A stretch of DNA of 64,000 nt from Flavobacterium oncorhynchi (GCF_002217355.1 NZ_MUHA01000012.1:1-64000), one strand, 5' to 3'; numbered from the stretch's first letter, positions 42,006-51,210 are shown. The notes: generated by a model from the letters alone, not told the origin. Translations and numbers: made by a program.

Positions 42006-42923
42006 TTATTCACAAAACAAATACTTTCCAGAATCTTTTCCTTTTTTATTTGAAAGAACAATCAAATGCGATTGAAACTTTTTGCCGTTCAAAACATCAT
42101 TTACAAAATCTAAAACATATTGCTGTCCTTCATGAAAAAGGTAACCTGAGAATTCATGTCCGCCGCCGCAAAAAGTAATCAGTTCAATATCTTTATGTAA
42201 ATCCTGCATATGATTGTAAACTGAGTAAGATCCAAACAAAATCAGCCAGCCCGAAGCATTTGTTGGACACGAACGGTGTGAACCTGCGTTGTAAGGAACC
42301 GTGTCGTCATTGCTTCCATGAGCCAATAACATCGGAATTGCTTTTTCTTTGGTAATCAAATTAATATCCTGAATTGCGCCTGAACCACCAATGAAACCTG
42401 CATATTTAAAGTTTTCGGGCAAATTAGGTTTGTATAAATTCATAAGTTTATAATCCCAAAACGAAGCATGAAAACCAATTTCGGCACCGGCACTAATTCC
42501 AGAAATAAAGATTTTTGAAGTATCGAGATTGTATTTATCGGCATTTTCAATTAAATAAGAAGTTGCCTGCCACATATCGCTTACGCCAATTTGAATTGCT
42601 TTTATTTTTTCGGTTAAAACACCTTTACAGCCAAAATCTTTTCCTTTCATATATAAACTGTATGAAATGCTCGCAACTGCGTAGCCGTTTTTAGCCATAA
42701 ACATTCCAAAGTCTTTTTCGCTTGTGCGTTCGCCGCCAGAAAATCCGCCGCCAAATGCAAACAGAATTACAGGAGTTTTTTCATTTGCTTTTTTCTTTGG
42801 GAGATACAAATCTAAATCAAGTTTTAAAGTGTCATTTTGAAAATAAGTTAAGGTTTTGATTTCTTGTGCTTGAGTGTTATGAAAAGCGAAAATTGTAAAA
42901 AGGAATAAGATGATTTTTTTCAT
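42006..42923 (-). CDS. Secreted alpha/beta-hydrolase (carboxylesterase type)
   Basis: 305 residues from ATG 42921-42923 (MKKIILFLFTIFAFHNTQAQ), which gives a signal peptide; a longer frame upstream does not. Alpha/beta-hydrolase features: oxyanion HGGG-like turn FAFGGGFSGGERTS, nucleophile elbow GISAG (S144), acid in HGSNDDTVPYN, and His in GGGHEF. Similar proteins act as acetyl or feruloyl esterases on plant polysaccharides; substrate unknown. Flanked on both sides by extragenic palindromes. Confidence 0.87.
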   Translation of the reverse strand: MKKIILFLFTIFAFHNTQAQEIKTLTYFQNDTLKLDLDLYLPKKKANEKTPVILFAFGGGFSGGERTSEKDFGMFMAKNGYAVASISYSLYMKGKDFGCKGVLTEKIKAIQIGVSDMWQATSYLIENADKYNLDTSKIFISGISAGAEIGFHASFWDYKLMNLYKPNLPENFKYAGFIGGSGAIQDINLITKEKAIPMLLAHGSNDDTVPYNAGSHRSCPTNASGWLILFGSYSVYNHMQDLHKDIELITFCGGGHEFSGYLFHEGQQYVLDFVNDVLNGKKFQSHLIVLSNKKGKDSGKYLFCE

Positions 42924-42939
42924 TGCAATGTGTTTTAAT

Positions 42940-42977
42940 TTCGCAATCCCGATAGTTATCGGGAGTAGAGTTGCGAA
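42940..42977. repeat. CCCGATAGTTATCGGG palindrome inside TTCGCAA arms
   Basis: CCCGATAGTTATCGGG at 42948-42963, a near-perfect palindrome of a type widespread between Bacteroidota genes, nested in TTCGCAA (42940-42946) and TTGCGAA (42971-42977). Confidence 0.7.
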
Positions 42978-42989
42978 GTATTTCAAATA

Positions 42990-43112
42990 TAAAGGTTTGC
43001 TGCGAATTTTACGAATTTTGATTAATTTTAATTTTAAAATTAATCAAAGGCTAGCAAAATTCATGCAGATATTTGTAAGGATAATTAGTGTAAATTAGTG
43101 AAATTCGGGGCG
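42990..43112. repeat. Extragenic repeat with a 14-bp hairpin
   Basis: TTGATTAATTTTAA at 43018-43031 and its perfect complement at 43034-43047. Around it lie GCTGCGAATTTTACGAATT and GTGAAATTCGGGGCG, degenerate copies of the GCGAATTTCACGAATT repeat found at 13752-13822. Confidence 0.6.
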
Positions 43113-43180
43113 AAAAAACAGTTATCTTTTCAATAGAAAAAATCTAAAATTTAAACTCAAAATTCTAAATTCAAAAATCG

Positions 43181-43188
43181 TATATTTG
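43181..43188 (+). promoter_or_regulatory. Putative -7 box of the DUF493-DUF4290-murA group
   Basis: TATATTTG matches TAnnTTTG, 19 bp upstream of the DUF493 ATG. Confidence 0.5.
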
Positions 43189-43207
43189 CGTTTATTTTTA
43201 ATTACAA

Positions 43208-43504
43208 ATGGAGAACGATAAAGAAAAAAAAACAGCCGAATTTTACGAAAGATTAAAAGTAGAACTTGATAATGCAAATATTTGGCCTGCGGAATATTTG
43301 TATAAATTTATTGTGCCAACTGTAGCAGACAATGTTGAGCGTGTCGAAAAAGCTTTTGATGATATGGGCGCTGTTATTAAAACAACAAAATCTAAAACAG
43401 GTAAGTTTACCAGTGTTTCTGTAGATGTTACGATGCACAGTTCTGATGCTGTTATTGTTAAATACAAAGAAGTTTCTACAATAGAAGGTATAGTTTCATT
43501 ATAA
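43208..43504 (+). CDS. DUF493-family protein
   Basis: 98 residues of the YbeD/DUF493 ferredoxin-like fold: WPAEYLYKFIVPTVADNVER and TKSKTGKFTSVSVDVTMHSS. Small cytoplasmic protein of unclear role, possibly an allosteric ACT-like domain. It starts a tight group with a DUF4290 protein (3-bp gap) and murA, an order typical of Flavobacteriia. Confidence 0.92.
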   Translation: MENDKEKKTAEFYERLKVELDNANIWPAEYLYKFIVPTVADNVERVEKAFDDMGAVIKTTKSKTGKFTSVSVDVTMHSSDAVIVKYKEVSTIEGIVSL

Positions 43505-43507
43505 CTT

Positions 43508-44227
43508 ATGAACGAAAAATATAAAAAAGAAGTCGCGAATGATGTTGTTTTTAATTTAGAATACAATTCTGAAAGACAACGATTAATTATTCCAGAATAT
43601 GGTCGTCATTTACAAAAATTGATTGATCAGGCTACTGCAATTGAAGATGATGAAACGCGCAACAAAGCAGCGAAATATATCATTCAGGTTATGGGAAGCT
43701 TGAACCCTCATTTGCGTGATGTGCCGGATTTTCAGCATAAATTATGGGATCAGCTTTTTATTATGTCTGATTTTAAATTGAATGTAGAATCTCCGTATCC
43801 AATTCCATCAAGAGATGTATTGCAGTTAAAACCAGATGTTTTACAATATCCGCAAAACTTCCCGAAATACAGATTTTATGGAAACAACATCAAATATATG
43901 ATTGATGTGGCCAATAAATGGGAGGATGGCGAAATGAAAAATGCATTGGTTATGGTAATTGCTAACCACATGAAAAAATCATTTTTGAGCTGGAACAAAG
44001 ACACTGTAAAAGATGATGTGATTTTTGAGCATTTGTATGAATTGTCAGGAGGAAAGATAAACCTGCTTCACAGTACAGAAGAATTGTTGAACACAACAGA
44101 TTTAATGCGTACTAACAAGCGTGTTTCAAATAAGATAACACCAGCTGGACAGCCAAAAATTCAAAACAATAAAAACAATAAAGGAGGTAAACAAAAGACC
44201 TTTCAAAAAAATAATAATCAGAAATAA
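43508..44227 (+). CDS. DUF4290-family protein
   Basis: 239 residues. The N-terminal 180 match DUF4290 (LEYNSERQRLIIPEYGRHLQ, KYIIQVMGSLNPHLRDVPDF, HKLWDQLFIMSDFKL), a Bacteroidota family of unknown function. The C-terminus is a low-complexity basic tail (NNKNNKGGKQKTFQKNNNQK), perhaps nucleic-acid binding. It lies 3 bp after the DUF493 gene and 90 bp before murA, with an extragenic repeat in the second gap. Confidence 0.93.
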   Translation: MNEKYKKEVANDVVFNLEYNSERQRLIIPEYGRHLQKLIDQATAIEDDETRNKAAKYIIQVMGSLNPHLRDVPDFQHKLWDQLFIMSDFKLNVESPYPIPSRDVLQLKPDVLQYPQNFPKYRFYGNNIKYMIDVANKWEDGEMKNALVMVIANHMKKSFLSWNKDTVKDDVIFEHLYELSGGKINLLHSTEELLNTTDLMRTNKRVSNKITPAGQPKIQNNKNNKGGKQKTFQKNNNQK

Positions 44228-44233
44228 AAAAGG

Positions 44234-44311
44234 GGCTAAGATGCTAAGGGACTAAGATGCTAAAACTTTTAGCTTAGAACCTGAGAATCTCAGAACCTGA
44301 GAACCTAAAAG
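44234..44311. repeat. CTAAG octamer repeat, copy 1
   Basis: Tandem 8-bp units (CTAAGATG, CTAAGGGA, CTAAGATG, CTAAAAC), then units in inverted sense (CTTAGAAC, CTGAGAAT, CTCAGAAC, CTGAGAAC, CTAAAAG). The halves can pair into a long imperfect hairpin. It ends 6 bp before the murA start. Confidence 0.7.
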
Positions 44312-44317
44312 AAATCT

Positions 44318-45628
44318 ATGGGAATTTTTAAAATCGAAGGAGGAACTCCTTTAAAAGGAGAAATCACTCCACAAGGAGCAAAGAATGAGGCGTTACAAAT
44401 TTTATGTGCCGTGCTTCTAACAGGAGAGAAAGTAAAAATTAATAACATTCCTGATATTATAGACATCAATAAATTAATCACATTATTGGGTAATTTAGGG
44501 GTGAAAATTCAACGTAACGAACCGGGTTCGATCACTTTTCAAGCTGATGAGGTTAATGTTGGGTATTTAGAAACAGAAGCTTTCAAAAAAGAAGGTGGAG
44601 CTTTACGTGGTTCTATTATGATTGTTGGTCCACTTTTAGCTCGTTTCGGAAAAGGATATATTCCTAAACCAGGTGGAGATAAAATTGGTCGTCGTAGATT
44701 AGATACACACTTTGAAGGGTTTATCAATCTTGGAGCAAAATTTAGATATAACAGAGAAGACCATTTTTACGGAGTAGAAGCTCCAGAAGGTCTTACTGGA
44801 ACTGATATGTTATTAGACGAAGCGTCTGTAACGGGAACTGCAAATATTGTAATGGCTGCAGTTTTAGCTAAAGGAACAACTACAGTTTACAACGCAGCAT
44901 GCGAACCATATTTACAGCAATTGTGTAAAATGTTGAACTCGATGGGAGCTAAAATTACTGGAGTTGGGTCTAATTTATTGACTATCGAAGGTGTTGAAAG
45001 CCTTGGCGGATGCGAGCATAGAATTTTACCAGATATGATCGAAATTGGTTCTTGGATTGGTCTTGCAGCTATGACAAAAAGTGAAATTACGATAAAAAAT
45101 GTAAGCTGGGAAAATTTAGGTTTGATTCCAAATACATTCAGAAAACTTGGAATTACAATCGAAAAACGCAATGACGATATTTATATTCCTGCTCACAAAG
45201 ATGGATATGAAGTAAAAACGGATATCGACGGTTCAATCTTAACAATTGCCGATGCGCCTTGGCCAGGATTTACACCTGATTTGTTAAGTATCGTTTTAGT
45301 AGTGGCAACACAAGCAAAAGGAGATGTTTTAATTCATCAAAAAATGTTCGAAAGCCGTTTGTTTTTCGTAGATAAATTAATCGATATGGGAGCAAAAATT
45401 ATGTTATGTGATCCGCACAGAGCTGTGGTTATGGGGCATAATTTTGAATCTCAATTAAAAGCAACAACAATGTCGTCTCCTGATATTCGTGCAGGAATTT
45501 CATTGTTGATAGCAGCTCTTTCTGCAAAAGGAACAAGTACAATTCAAAATATCGAACAAATTGATCGCGGATACGAGCGTATCGACGAGCGTTTGAGAGC
45601 AATTGGAGCAAAAATCGTGAGAGCGTAA
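44318..45628 (+). CDS. murA: UDP-GlcNAc 1-carboxyvinyltransferase
   Basis: 436 residues, first committed enzyme of peptidoglycan synthesis; it transfers enolpyruvate from PEP to UDP-GlcNAc. KNEALQ (K22, N23) and the typical EPSP-synthase-like repeats are present. The active-site loop reads KPGGDKIGRRRLDTH, with Asp (D121) where most MurA enzymes have the catalytic, fosfomycin-reactive Cys. Such Cys-to-Asp enzymes remain active but resist fosfomycin. It follows DUF493 and DUF4290 genes, with an octamer repeat ending 6 bp upstream. Confidence 0.97.
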   Translation: MGIFKIEGGTPLKGEITPQGAKNEALQILCAVLLTGEKVKINNIPDIIDINKLITLLGNLGVKIQRNEPGSITFQADEVNVGYLETEAFKKEGGALRGSIMIVGPLLARFGKGYIPKPGGDKIGRRRLDTHFEGFINLGAKFRYNREDHFYGVEAPEGLTGTDMLLDEASVTGTANIVMAAVLAKGTTTVYNAACEPYLQQLCKMLNSMGAKITGVGSNLLTIEGVESLGGCEHRILPDMIEIGSWIGLAAMTKSEITIKNVSWENLGLIPNTFRKLGITIEKRNDDIYIPAHKDGYEVKTDIDGSILTIADAPWPGFTPDLLSIVLVVATQAKGDVLIHQKMFESRLFFVDKLIDMGAKIMLCDPHRAVVMGHNFESQLKATTMSSPDIRAGISLLIAALSAKGTSTIQNIEQIDRGYERIDERLRAIGAKIVRA

Positions 45629-45671
45629 ATAAAAGTTAGCCACGACACAAGCGAAAGCGAACTGGCGAAGC

Positions 45672-45719
45672 AATTCACGAATTATTTTGATAATCTTTGA
45701 AGATTTAAATTCGTGAATT
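45672..45719. repeat. AATTCACGAATT extragenic repeat
   Basis: AATTCACGAATT at 45672-45683 with its complement at 45708-45719, in the murA to CDF gap. Same family as 13752-13822. Confidence 0.65.
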
Positions 45720-45741
45720 CATGGAAAAAAAAATAGTCTAA

Positions 45742-46617
45742 ATGACAAACGAACAAAAAGCTGTAAAAGCTACTATCTTTAGTATAGTTGGAAATACCTG
45801 CCTGGCCCTTATAAAAGGTCTTGCAGGTTTTTTTGGCAATTCATATGCCTTGATTGCAGATGCGATCGAATCGACAACGGATATATTTTCGTCATGTTTG
45901 GTTTTGTTCGGAATTAAATATTCTAATAAACCTGCAGATGAAAATCATCCATATGGTCATGGTCGCGCCGAACCGTTAATTACATTTTTGGTTGTTGGAT
46001 TTTTAATTACATCAGCAACTATTATTGGTTACGAAAGCATTGCTAATATCCAAACACCGCATGCCTTGCCTAAATCATGGACATTGTATGTTTTGGGAGC
46101 CATTATTATCTGGAAAGAATATTCGTTTCGATTAGTTATGAAACGAAGTAAACAAACAAAGAGTTCGTCTCTAGCTGCAGATGCTTGGCATCATCGCAGT
46201 GACGCCATTACTTCTGTAGCGGCATTTGTCGGGATTTCGATTGCGTTGTTTATGGGAAAAGGTTACGAATCTGCAGATGACTGGGCGGCACTTTTTGCTG
46301 CATTTTTTATACTTTACAACAGTTATAAAATTTTTAGACCTGCATTAGGTGAAATCATGGATGAGAATCTAAATGATGATTTGGTAGAAGAAATTAGAAT
46401 AAAATCATTAACCGTTGTTGGGATTTTAGGAACCGAAAAATGTTTTATTCGTAAAGCAGGAATGAAATATCATGTTGATCTTCATGCTATCGTATCAGCA
46501 AAAATATCTGTTAAAGAAGGACATGATTTGGCACATAAGCTGAAAGATACTCTTAGAGAAAAAATTCCTGAATTAGGACATGTATTAATTCATGTTGAAC
46601 CAGATGATTATAATTGA
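45742..46617 (+). CDS. Cation diffusion facilitator transporter
   Basis: 291 residues. Six-helix CDF core with metal-site motifs YALIADAIESTTDIFSS (helix 2, AD..E..TD) and DAWHHRSDAITS (helix 5, HHRSD), the sequence ENHPYGHGRAEPL after helix 2, and a C-terminal cytoplasmic domain (about 210-290: GMKYHVDLHAIV, LGHVLIHVEPDD). Exports Zn, Mn, Fe or Co; the HHRSD-type site fits the Fe/Zn or Mn groups, but substrate is not certain. Confidence 0.95.
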   Translation: MTNEQKAVKATIFSIVGNTCLALIKGLAGFFGNSYALIADAIESTTDIFSSCLVLFGIKYSNKPADENHPYGHGRAEPLITFLVVGFLITSATIIGYESIANIQTPHALPKSWTLYVLGAIIIWKEYSFRLVMKRSKQTKSSSLAADAWHHRSDAITSVAAFVGISIALFMGKGYESADDWAALFAAFFILYNSYKIFRPALGEIMDENLNDDLVEEIRIKSLTVVGILGTEKCFIRKAGMKYHVDLHAIVSAKISVKEGHDLAHKLKDTLREKIPELGHVLIHVEPDDYN

Positions 46618-46630
46618 TTTTTAAGATTAA

Positions 46631-46697
46631 AAGGGACTAAGGTTCTAAGGTGCTGAGAAAAAAAACTTAGCATCTTAGAACCTTAGTATCTTAGCCA
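46631..46697. repeat. CTAAG octamer repeat, copy 2
   Basis: Left units ACTAAGGT, TCTAAGGT, GCTGAG; then an A-run; then inverted units CTTAGCAT, CTTAGAAC, CTTAGTAT, CTTAGCCA, followed by a T-run. It lies between the convergent CDF and DUF5686 genes and may serve as a bidirectional terminator. Confidence 0.75.
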
Positions 46698-46702
46698 CTT
46701 TT

Positions 46703-49192
46703 TTAATCCAACACATTCAAAATCTTCAGCCCGAAGACAACTCCGTTTTGCTGAATTCCTCCTTGATAGGAATGTACATAATCTACTCTGAATATCTTGA
46801 ATTTTCCAAAACCTAAATTGTCTAAACCAACGGTAAACTCAGTATAAGGTTTTCTGTCGGGAATTGCCAGAGTATGAAATCCTAGATTCATAGTTGATTT
46901 TAATAAATTAATCAATGGAATTTTATTGGTTACAAAGCCCATGTCATTGTGCTCTAAGTGCATTTCAAAATAACTGTCATTTGTACTGTTAGTGTAATAT
47001 GGCATTAAATTAAAAACATTCAAATAGCGGTCGCTTGTTCCAATGTGCGTTTGATTTCCGTTAAAATGTCTGTAATCTATAAAAGAGATATTTTCGGCAT
47101 TGAAAAATTTACCGGCTCTAAAATTCATTCCTAAAACCCCTTTATTGTTTAAAGAGAGGTCATATTGAACAGAGGCGCCGATTCTTTCAAATTCATATTT
47201 TTTCTCGCTAGCGGCAAATGCTTTTTCAAAAGCTAAAAATACAGTTGGATATTTTTCATTTTTAATGTTATATCGTCCGTCAGGTCTCGAAATGTATTTA
47301 TTTCCAAAGTTAATACGTGCAGTCAAAGCCGTTTTAAACAAATGATGCTGATCAAATGCAGGAGTTATAAAATCGTTTGGTGCCAGCGGATTATTTGACG
47401 TGTAAATATCATCTCTTTTAAAAAAAGAATAATCAGTAGTATTAAAAAGAGGTTTTCGCTGTTCGTAGCCAATTTTTGCATTTAAGTTTATTCCATTAGC
47501 AACATCCTGTCCGTAATTAATTTGAGCAAATTCTAAGTTGTACAATTTCATGTAATTGTCTTTGAAAAACAAGGAACTTATTGAATTGACAATATTACTA
47601 ATAGGTTCACTGCTGTTATATTGCGCAGTTTTTGTTCCTCCAGAAGCCCAGATTGCAGCATGGTTTATGTTGTTAAAACGATGGCTGAATTGACCTGTAA
47701 CACGAAAACGCTCATCAGAAAAACCATAATTAAAGGTTGTACTTATAGAAGTACTTGTTCCTTTTTCTTCATTCCATTTTTTAAAAGAAAATCCCGAATC
47801 GAGATTAAAACCTTGAACAGTGTTAAAACTTAAAGAACTTAAATTCAATAAACCTTTATATTCAAAAGAATATTTCTTGAAAGTATTTTTATAATCATAC
47901 CCCATTAAAACATCAAAGATTTTGAACTTATTGTTTTTAGCGTCAACAGAATCAGTATATTTTTGAGATTTTCGGATGGTTTGTAAACTGTCTTTTTTAA
48001 TGTAATCATTACTTTCCTCAATAGTCAAAGGAATTGGACGTATTTGATTCCAAAAAGCGTCATCTTTTTTATTTGCATCAGCTTCAAAAGCTACAATTTC
48101 ATTGCCAAAAGTTTTCTTTTGAAAAGAAGCAGGAAATTCATAATTCGAATACACGTAATTGAATTTTCCAGAGAACTTTACGCCAAAAGCACCGGCATTA
48201 AAAGAAAGAGTTTGAGCGTTTTTTGACCAGATTTTATTTTTGACATTGTAACTGAAGCTCTGTTTTAGATTCATTACTTCGGTAAATTCGTTTTTCATTC
48301 TATAGCCTTTTATGTCTAAGTCTACAGCATAAATCGCAAAACTATCATCAACTATATAGATGTAGCCTTCAAAAACAGGTTCTTTATCACGTTTAGGTGT
48401 TACCTTTATTTTGTTAATTTGTTGATTGTTATCGTCAAAAAATGTTCCTTCAAGTTTGTATTTGTAGTAATTGAAAGCATTATCTGCAATAGGAGAAATA
48501 AGATTAATGTTGAATTCTAATGTGTTATCATAGAAATCATAAGTAGATAAAGTCGCCGTATTGTAACTGAATCCGTTATTGTTTCCAGAAATTTTAGAAG
48601 CAATGATTTTCTCTTTTAGTTTTTCTGGTTTTTCAAAAGAAATCTTAGAAATCGTTTCAGATAAATATAAAATACCTGTTCCAGTTGAGTCTAAATTTGA
48701 AGCCATTTCATCGCCAATATCGACTTTCATCCCCATTATTTTCTTTGGAAGATCTTTTATTTTAAACATTCCTTTCGAATAAAAATCGGCGGTATAACGA
48801 GCCGTTTTTTCAGAATTACTTTTTTTGTTAGCAATAGCACTTTTTATAATAGCATTTGCAGGATTGTCTTTTGAATTAATTACAATCTCATTAAGTTCAA
48901 AATTTTCCTCTTCCATTTTTACATCTAAAATCAAGTTTTTTGAATTAGAAGCAACGGTATGTTTTTGAGTTTTAAAACCTAGATACTGAAAGGTGATTTT
49001 ATTTTTGCCAATTTCTTTTACATTAAGCTGGTATTTTCCCTGTTCATTTGAAGTGGTACTGGTATAAGTATTCTCTTCAAAAACAGAAACAAAAGGCAGT
49101 GGATTTCCTTTGAGATCAGTTATTGTCCCTTTGATTTGGGCAAAATTGGAAATTGAAAAAATTAAAAAGGCGAGTACGGTAAAGTTTTTCAT
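46703..49192 (-). CDS. DUF5686 outer-membrane protein with CarboxypepD_reg-like domain
   Basis: 829 residues from ATG 49190-49192 (MKNFTVLAFLIFSISNFAQ), which gives a signal peptide. A carboxypeptidase-regulatory-like domain spans about 20-105 (IKGTITDLKGNPLPFVSVFE). The remainder is DUF5686, a beta-barrel-rich outer-membrane family of Bacteroidota (DFYSKGMFKIKDLPKKIMGM in the middle, IPLINLLKSTMNLGFHTLAI near the end). No TonB plug domain. Function unknown. Confidence 0.9.
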   Translation of the reverse strand: MKNFTVLAFLIFSISNFAQIKGTITDLKGNPLPFVSVFEENTYTSTTSNEQGKYQLNVKEIGKNKITFQYLGFKTQKHTVASNSKNLILDVKMEEENFELNEIVINSKDNPANAIIKSAIANKKSNSEKTARYTADFYSKGMFKIKDLPKKIMGMKVDIGDEMASNLDSTGTGILYLSETISKISFEKPEKLKEKIIASKISGNNNGFSYNTATLSTYDFYDNTLEFNINLISPIADNAFNYYKYKLEGTFFDDNNQQINKIKVTPKRDKEPVFEGYIYIVDDSFAIYAVDLDIKGYRMKNEFTEVMNLKQSFSYNVKNKIWSKNAQTLSFNAGAFGVKFSGKFNYVYSNYEFPASFQKKTFGNEIVAFEADANKKDDAFWNQIRPIPLTIEESNDYIKKDSLQTIRKSQKYTDSVDAKNNKFKIFDVLMGYDYKNTFKKYSFEYKGLLNLSSLSFNTVQGFNLDSGFSFKKWNEEKGTSTSISTTFNYGFSDERFRVTGQFSHRFNNINHAAIWASGGTKTAQYNSSEPISNIVNSISSLFFKDNYMKLYNLEFAQINYGQDVANGINLNAKIGYEQRKPLFNTTDYSFFKRDDIYTSNNPLAPNDFITPAFDQHHLFKTALTARINFGNKYISRPDGRYNIKNEKYPTVFLAFEKAFAASEKKYEFERIGASVQYDLSLNNKGVLGMNFRAGKFFNAENISFIDYRHFNGNQTHIGTSDRYLNVFNLMPYYTNSTNDSYFEMHLEHNDMGFVTNKIPLINLLKSTMNLGFHTLAIPDRKPYTEFTVGLDNLGFGKFKIFRVDYVHSYQGGIQQNGVVFGLKILNVLD

Positions 49193-49262
49193 GAGAGTGG
49201 TTTCTCTCACAAAAATAGAATAAGTTAAAAACGAGCTTATTAAAAAATTGTTAAAAAAAGAC

Positions 49263-49676
49263 TTACAAGAAAGATTGAATCGCAAGATCGTAACTTTTTA
49301 GGCCAAAACCTAAAATTACACCTTTTGCGTTTCCAGATAAATACGATTGATGTCTAAAGCTTTCGCGGGCATAAGTGTTTGAAATGTGTACTTCGATTAC
49401 CGGTGTTGTAACCGCTTTCATAGCATCACCTAAACCTATAGAAGTGTGAGTGTATGCTCCTGCATTCAAAATAATTCCATCAAATGTAAAACCGCATTCT
49501 TGAATTTTACCAATCAATTCGCCTTCAATATTGCTTTGATAATATGAAAGTTCAACGTTTGGATATTTCTGTTTCAACGTTTCAAAATAATCTTCAAAAG
49601 TTTGACTTCCGTAAACTTCAGGTTCTCTTTTTCCTAAAAGATTTAGATTTGGTCCGTTGATAATGCAGATTTTCAT
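49263..49676 (-). CDS. aroQ: Type II 3-dehydroquinate dehydratase
   Basis: 137 residues. Shikimate-pathway enzyme that dehydrates 3-dehydroquinate. Family motifs: NGPNLNLLGKREPEVYG with the catalytic Tyr in the lid loop, NAGAYTHTSIGLGDA, EVHISNTYARESFRHQSYLS, and KGVILGFG. Complete and of usual length. It lies 70 bp upstream of the DUF5686 gene on the same strand. Confidence 0.96.
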   Translation of the reverse strand: MKICIINGPNLNLLGKREPEVYGSQTFEDYFETLKQKYPNVELSYYQSNIEGELIGKIQECGFTFDGIILNAGAYTHTSIGLGDAMKAVTTPVIEVHISNTYARESFRHQSYLSGNAKGVILGFGLKSYDLAIQSFL

Positions 49677-49751
49677 AAATAATTTGATTTTAATTTTATA
49701 AGTGATGTAATTTTATTTTACTGAAATATTTCACTAGAGTGTAAAAATAAA

Positions 49752-49780
49752 AAAACCGTTCTAATTAATTGAACGGTTTT
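49752..49780 (-). terminator. Terminator of the beta-barrel gene at 49804
   Basis: AAAACCGTTC at 49752-49761 pairs with GAACGGTTTT at 49771-49780; on the minus strand the T-run extends to seven. Confidence 0.88.
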
Positions 49781-49803
49781 TATAAAACTATGTGATATTC
49801 TTT

Positions 49804-50370
49804 TTAGAACATAAATCCAGCTGAAAGTTGAACTACAGAATTTTTAACATCTGCATTTGAAGAAGCTTCCGTTAATCCTAGGCTGTAACGACCTTGAACA
49901 AAAATACTTTCAGTAATTTTTAAACCTAAACCTGCATTAAGAGCAAAATCAAATGTATTAGCATCGTCAAATCTTACGTCATTTTTTTGACTTAATAGAA
50001 AAGAAGCCTGTGGACCAACCTCTAAACTTAATGATTTTGTCATGTAAATTTTTGCCATTACAGGGATCGATAAATAAGCTAATTTATTTTTAAAGTCTTC
50101 CTGAGCATCCTTAAATTTATAAGTTGCTCCTTGTGTAGAATATAAAAGTTCTGGTTGAATAGAGAATTTTTCTAGTAATTTAAGTTCTGCAACAAGACCA
50201 GCATGGTAGCTTGTAATTCCGTCTTTGTCAAACGCTACTCCATTAAGACCTGCATCTCCTGTTTGGCTTGCAAAGTTAACTCCGGCTTTTACTCCCAATT
50301 TTAATAATTGCGCTTGAATGGTTGCTGATGTTGCTAAGAACAATACAGCGGCTAAAAGTATTTTTTTCAT
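49804..50370 (-). CDS. Outer-membrane beta-barrel protein
   Basis: 188 residues with a signal peptide (cleavage after ATIQA, about 20). The rest fits the porin-like OMP_b-brl_2 family: LLKLGVKAGVNFASQTGDAG, FSIQPELLYSTQGATYKF, LEVGPQASFLLSQKN, and a last strand ending in Phe (VVQLSAGFMF). Closely similar in plan to the gene at 51412-51981. Function unknown. Confidence 0.9.
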   Translation of the reverse strand: MKKILLAAVLFLATSATIQAQLLKLGVKAGVNFASQTGDAGLNGVAFDKDGITSYHAGLVAELKLLEKFSIQPELLYSTQGATYKFKDAQEDFKNKLAYLSIPVMAKIYMTKSLSLEVGPQASFLLSQKNDVRFDDANTFDFALNAGLGLKITESIFVQGRYSLGLTEASSNADVKNSVVQLSAGFMF

Positions 50371-50655
50371 AAAAATGTTTTTAGGGGTTTCGTGTTTATA
50401 TGTTATTTATTAAGTCAAAACTACATTATTTTCATTTTATTGCTTTATATCAAGCTTTATAAAATTATTAAAATTCACACTTTTTTTAAGTTTTTATTAG
50501 GTTTTGAAGCTGTGTTTTCTTCTAATCTATTGTAAATCAATTATTTATTTGTAATCTAATTCTGTCTTATTTTGATATTGTATTACCGTATTGTGGACAT
50601 TTTTTAGTAAGTGTAATCTTAGTTTTGTTCCCTGTAATTAAAAAAAAAATAAATT

Positions 50656-51210
50656 ATGAAAAAGGTTATTTTAACTGCTATTGCAGTATTTGGTTTTGCA
50701 TTTGCTAATGCACAAACTGGTGGATTTGCTAAAGGTGATGCTTTTATCTCTGGAGCTTTATCTGTAGGATCAACAAAAGAGGGAGATGCTAAAACTAGCA
50801 ACTTTACAATTGTTCCTAGTGTAGGTTATTTTGTGTCTGAAAACATTGCTATTGGAGGCAAATTAGGATTTGGTTCAAATAAGATGGGTGATGATAAAAC
50901 TAATGCCTTTACTGCTGGAGCTTTTGGTAGATACTATTTTACTCCTGCTTCTCAGTTCTCAGTTTTTGGTCAAGCTGGTCTTGATTTTACAAATAGTAAA
51001 TCAGGGGATTTTAAAACTAATCAAATTGGTACAAATGTAGGTTTAGGTTTAAGTTATTTCTTATCAAATCATTTTGCTATCGAAGCAACTTGGGCTGGTT
51101 TAGAATATAGTGTAAACAATAATGGAGGTCATGGTGCTGATAAAAGTAACAGCTTTGGTTTTGGTACTGACTTAAGAGATGTAAGTTTTGGAGTAATCTA
51201 TAAATTCTAA
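50656..51210 (+). CDS. Outer-membrane beta-barrel protein
   Basis: 184 residues: signal peptide MKKVILTAIAVFGFAFANAQ, then an eight-stranded barrel pattern (GDAFISGALSVGST, NIAIGGKLGFGS, GRYYFTPASQFSVFGQAGLD, VGLGLSYFLSNHFAIEATWA) and a C-terminal Phe (DVSFGVIYKF). Small OmpW/OmpA-barrel-like protein of unknown role. Terminator at 51233-51266. Confidence 0.9.
   Translation: MKKVILTAIAVFGFAFANAQTGGFAKGDAFISGALSVGSTKEGDAKTSNFTIVPSVGYFVSENIAIGGKLGFGSNKMGDDKTNAFTAGAFGRYYFTPASQFSVFGQAGLDFTNSKSGDFKTNQIGTNVGLGLSYFLSNHFAIEATWAGLEYSVNNNGGHGADKSNSFGFGTDLRDVSFGVIYKF

Noticed and set aside
44234..44311. CRISPR or microsatellite reading of the octamer repeats
   Set aside because: Period is 8 bp with inverted halves, and units drift in three bases; not a repeat-spacer array.
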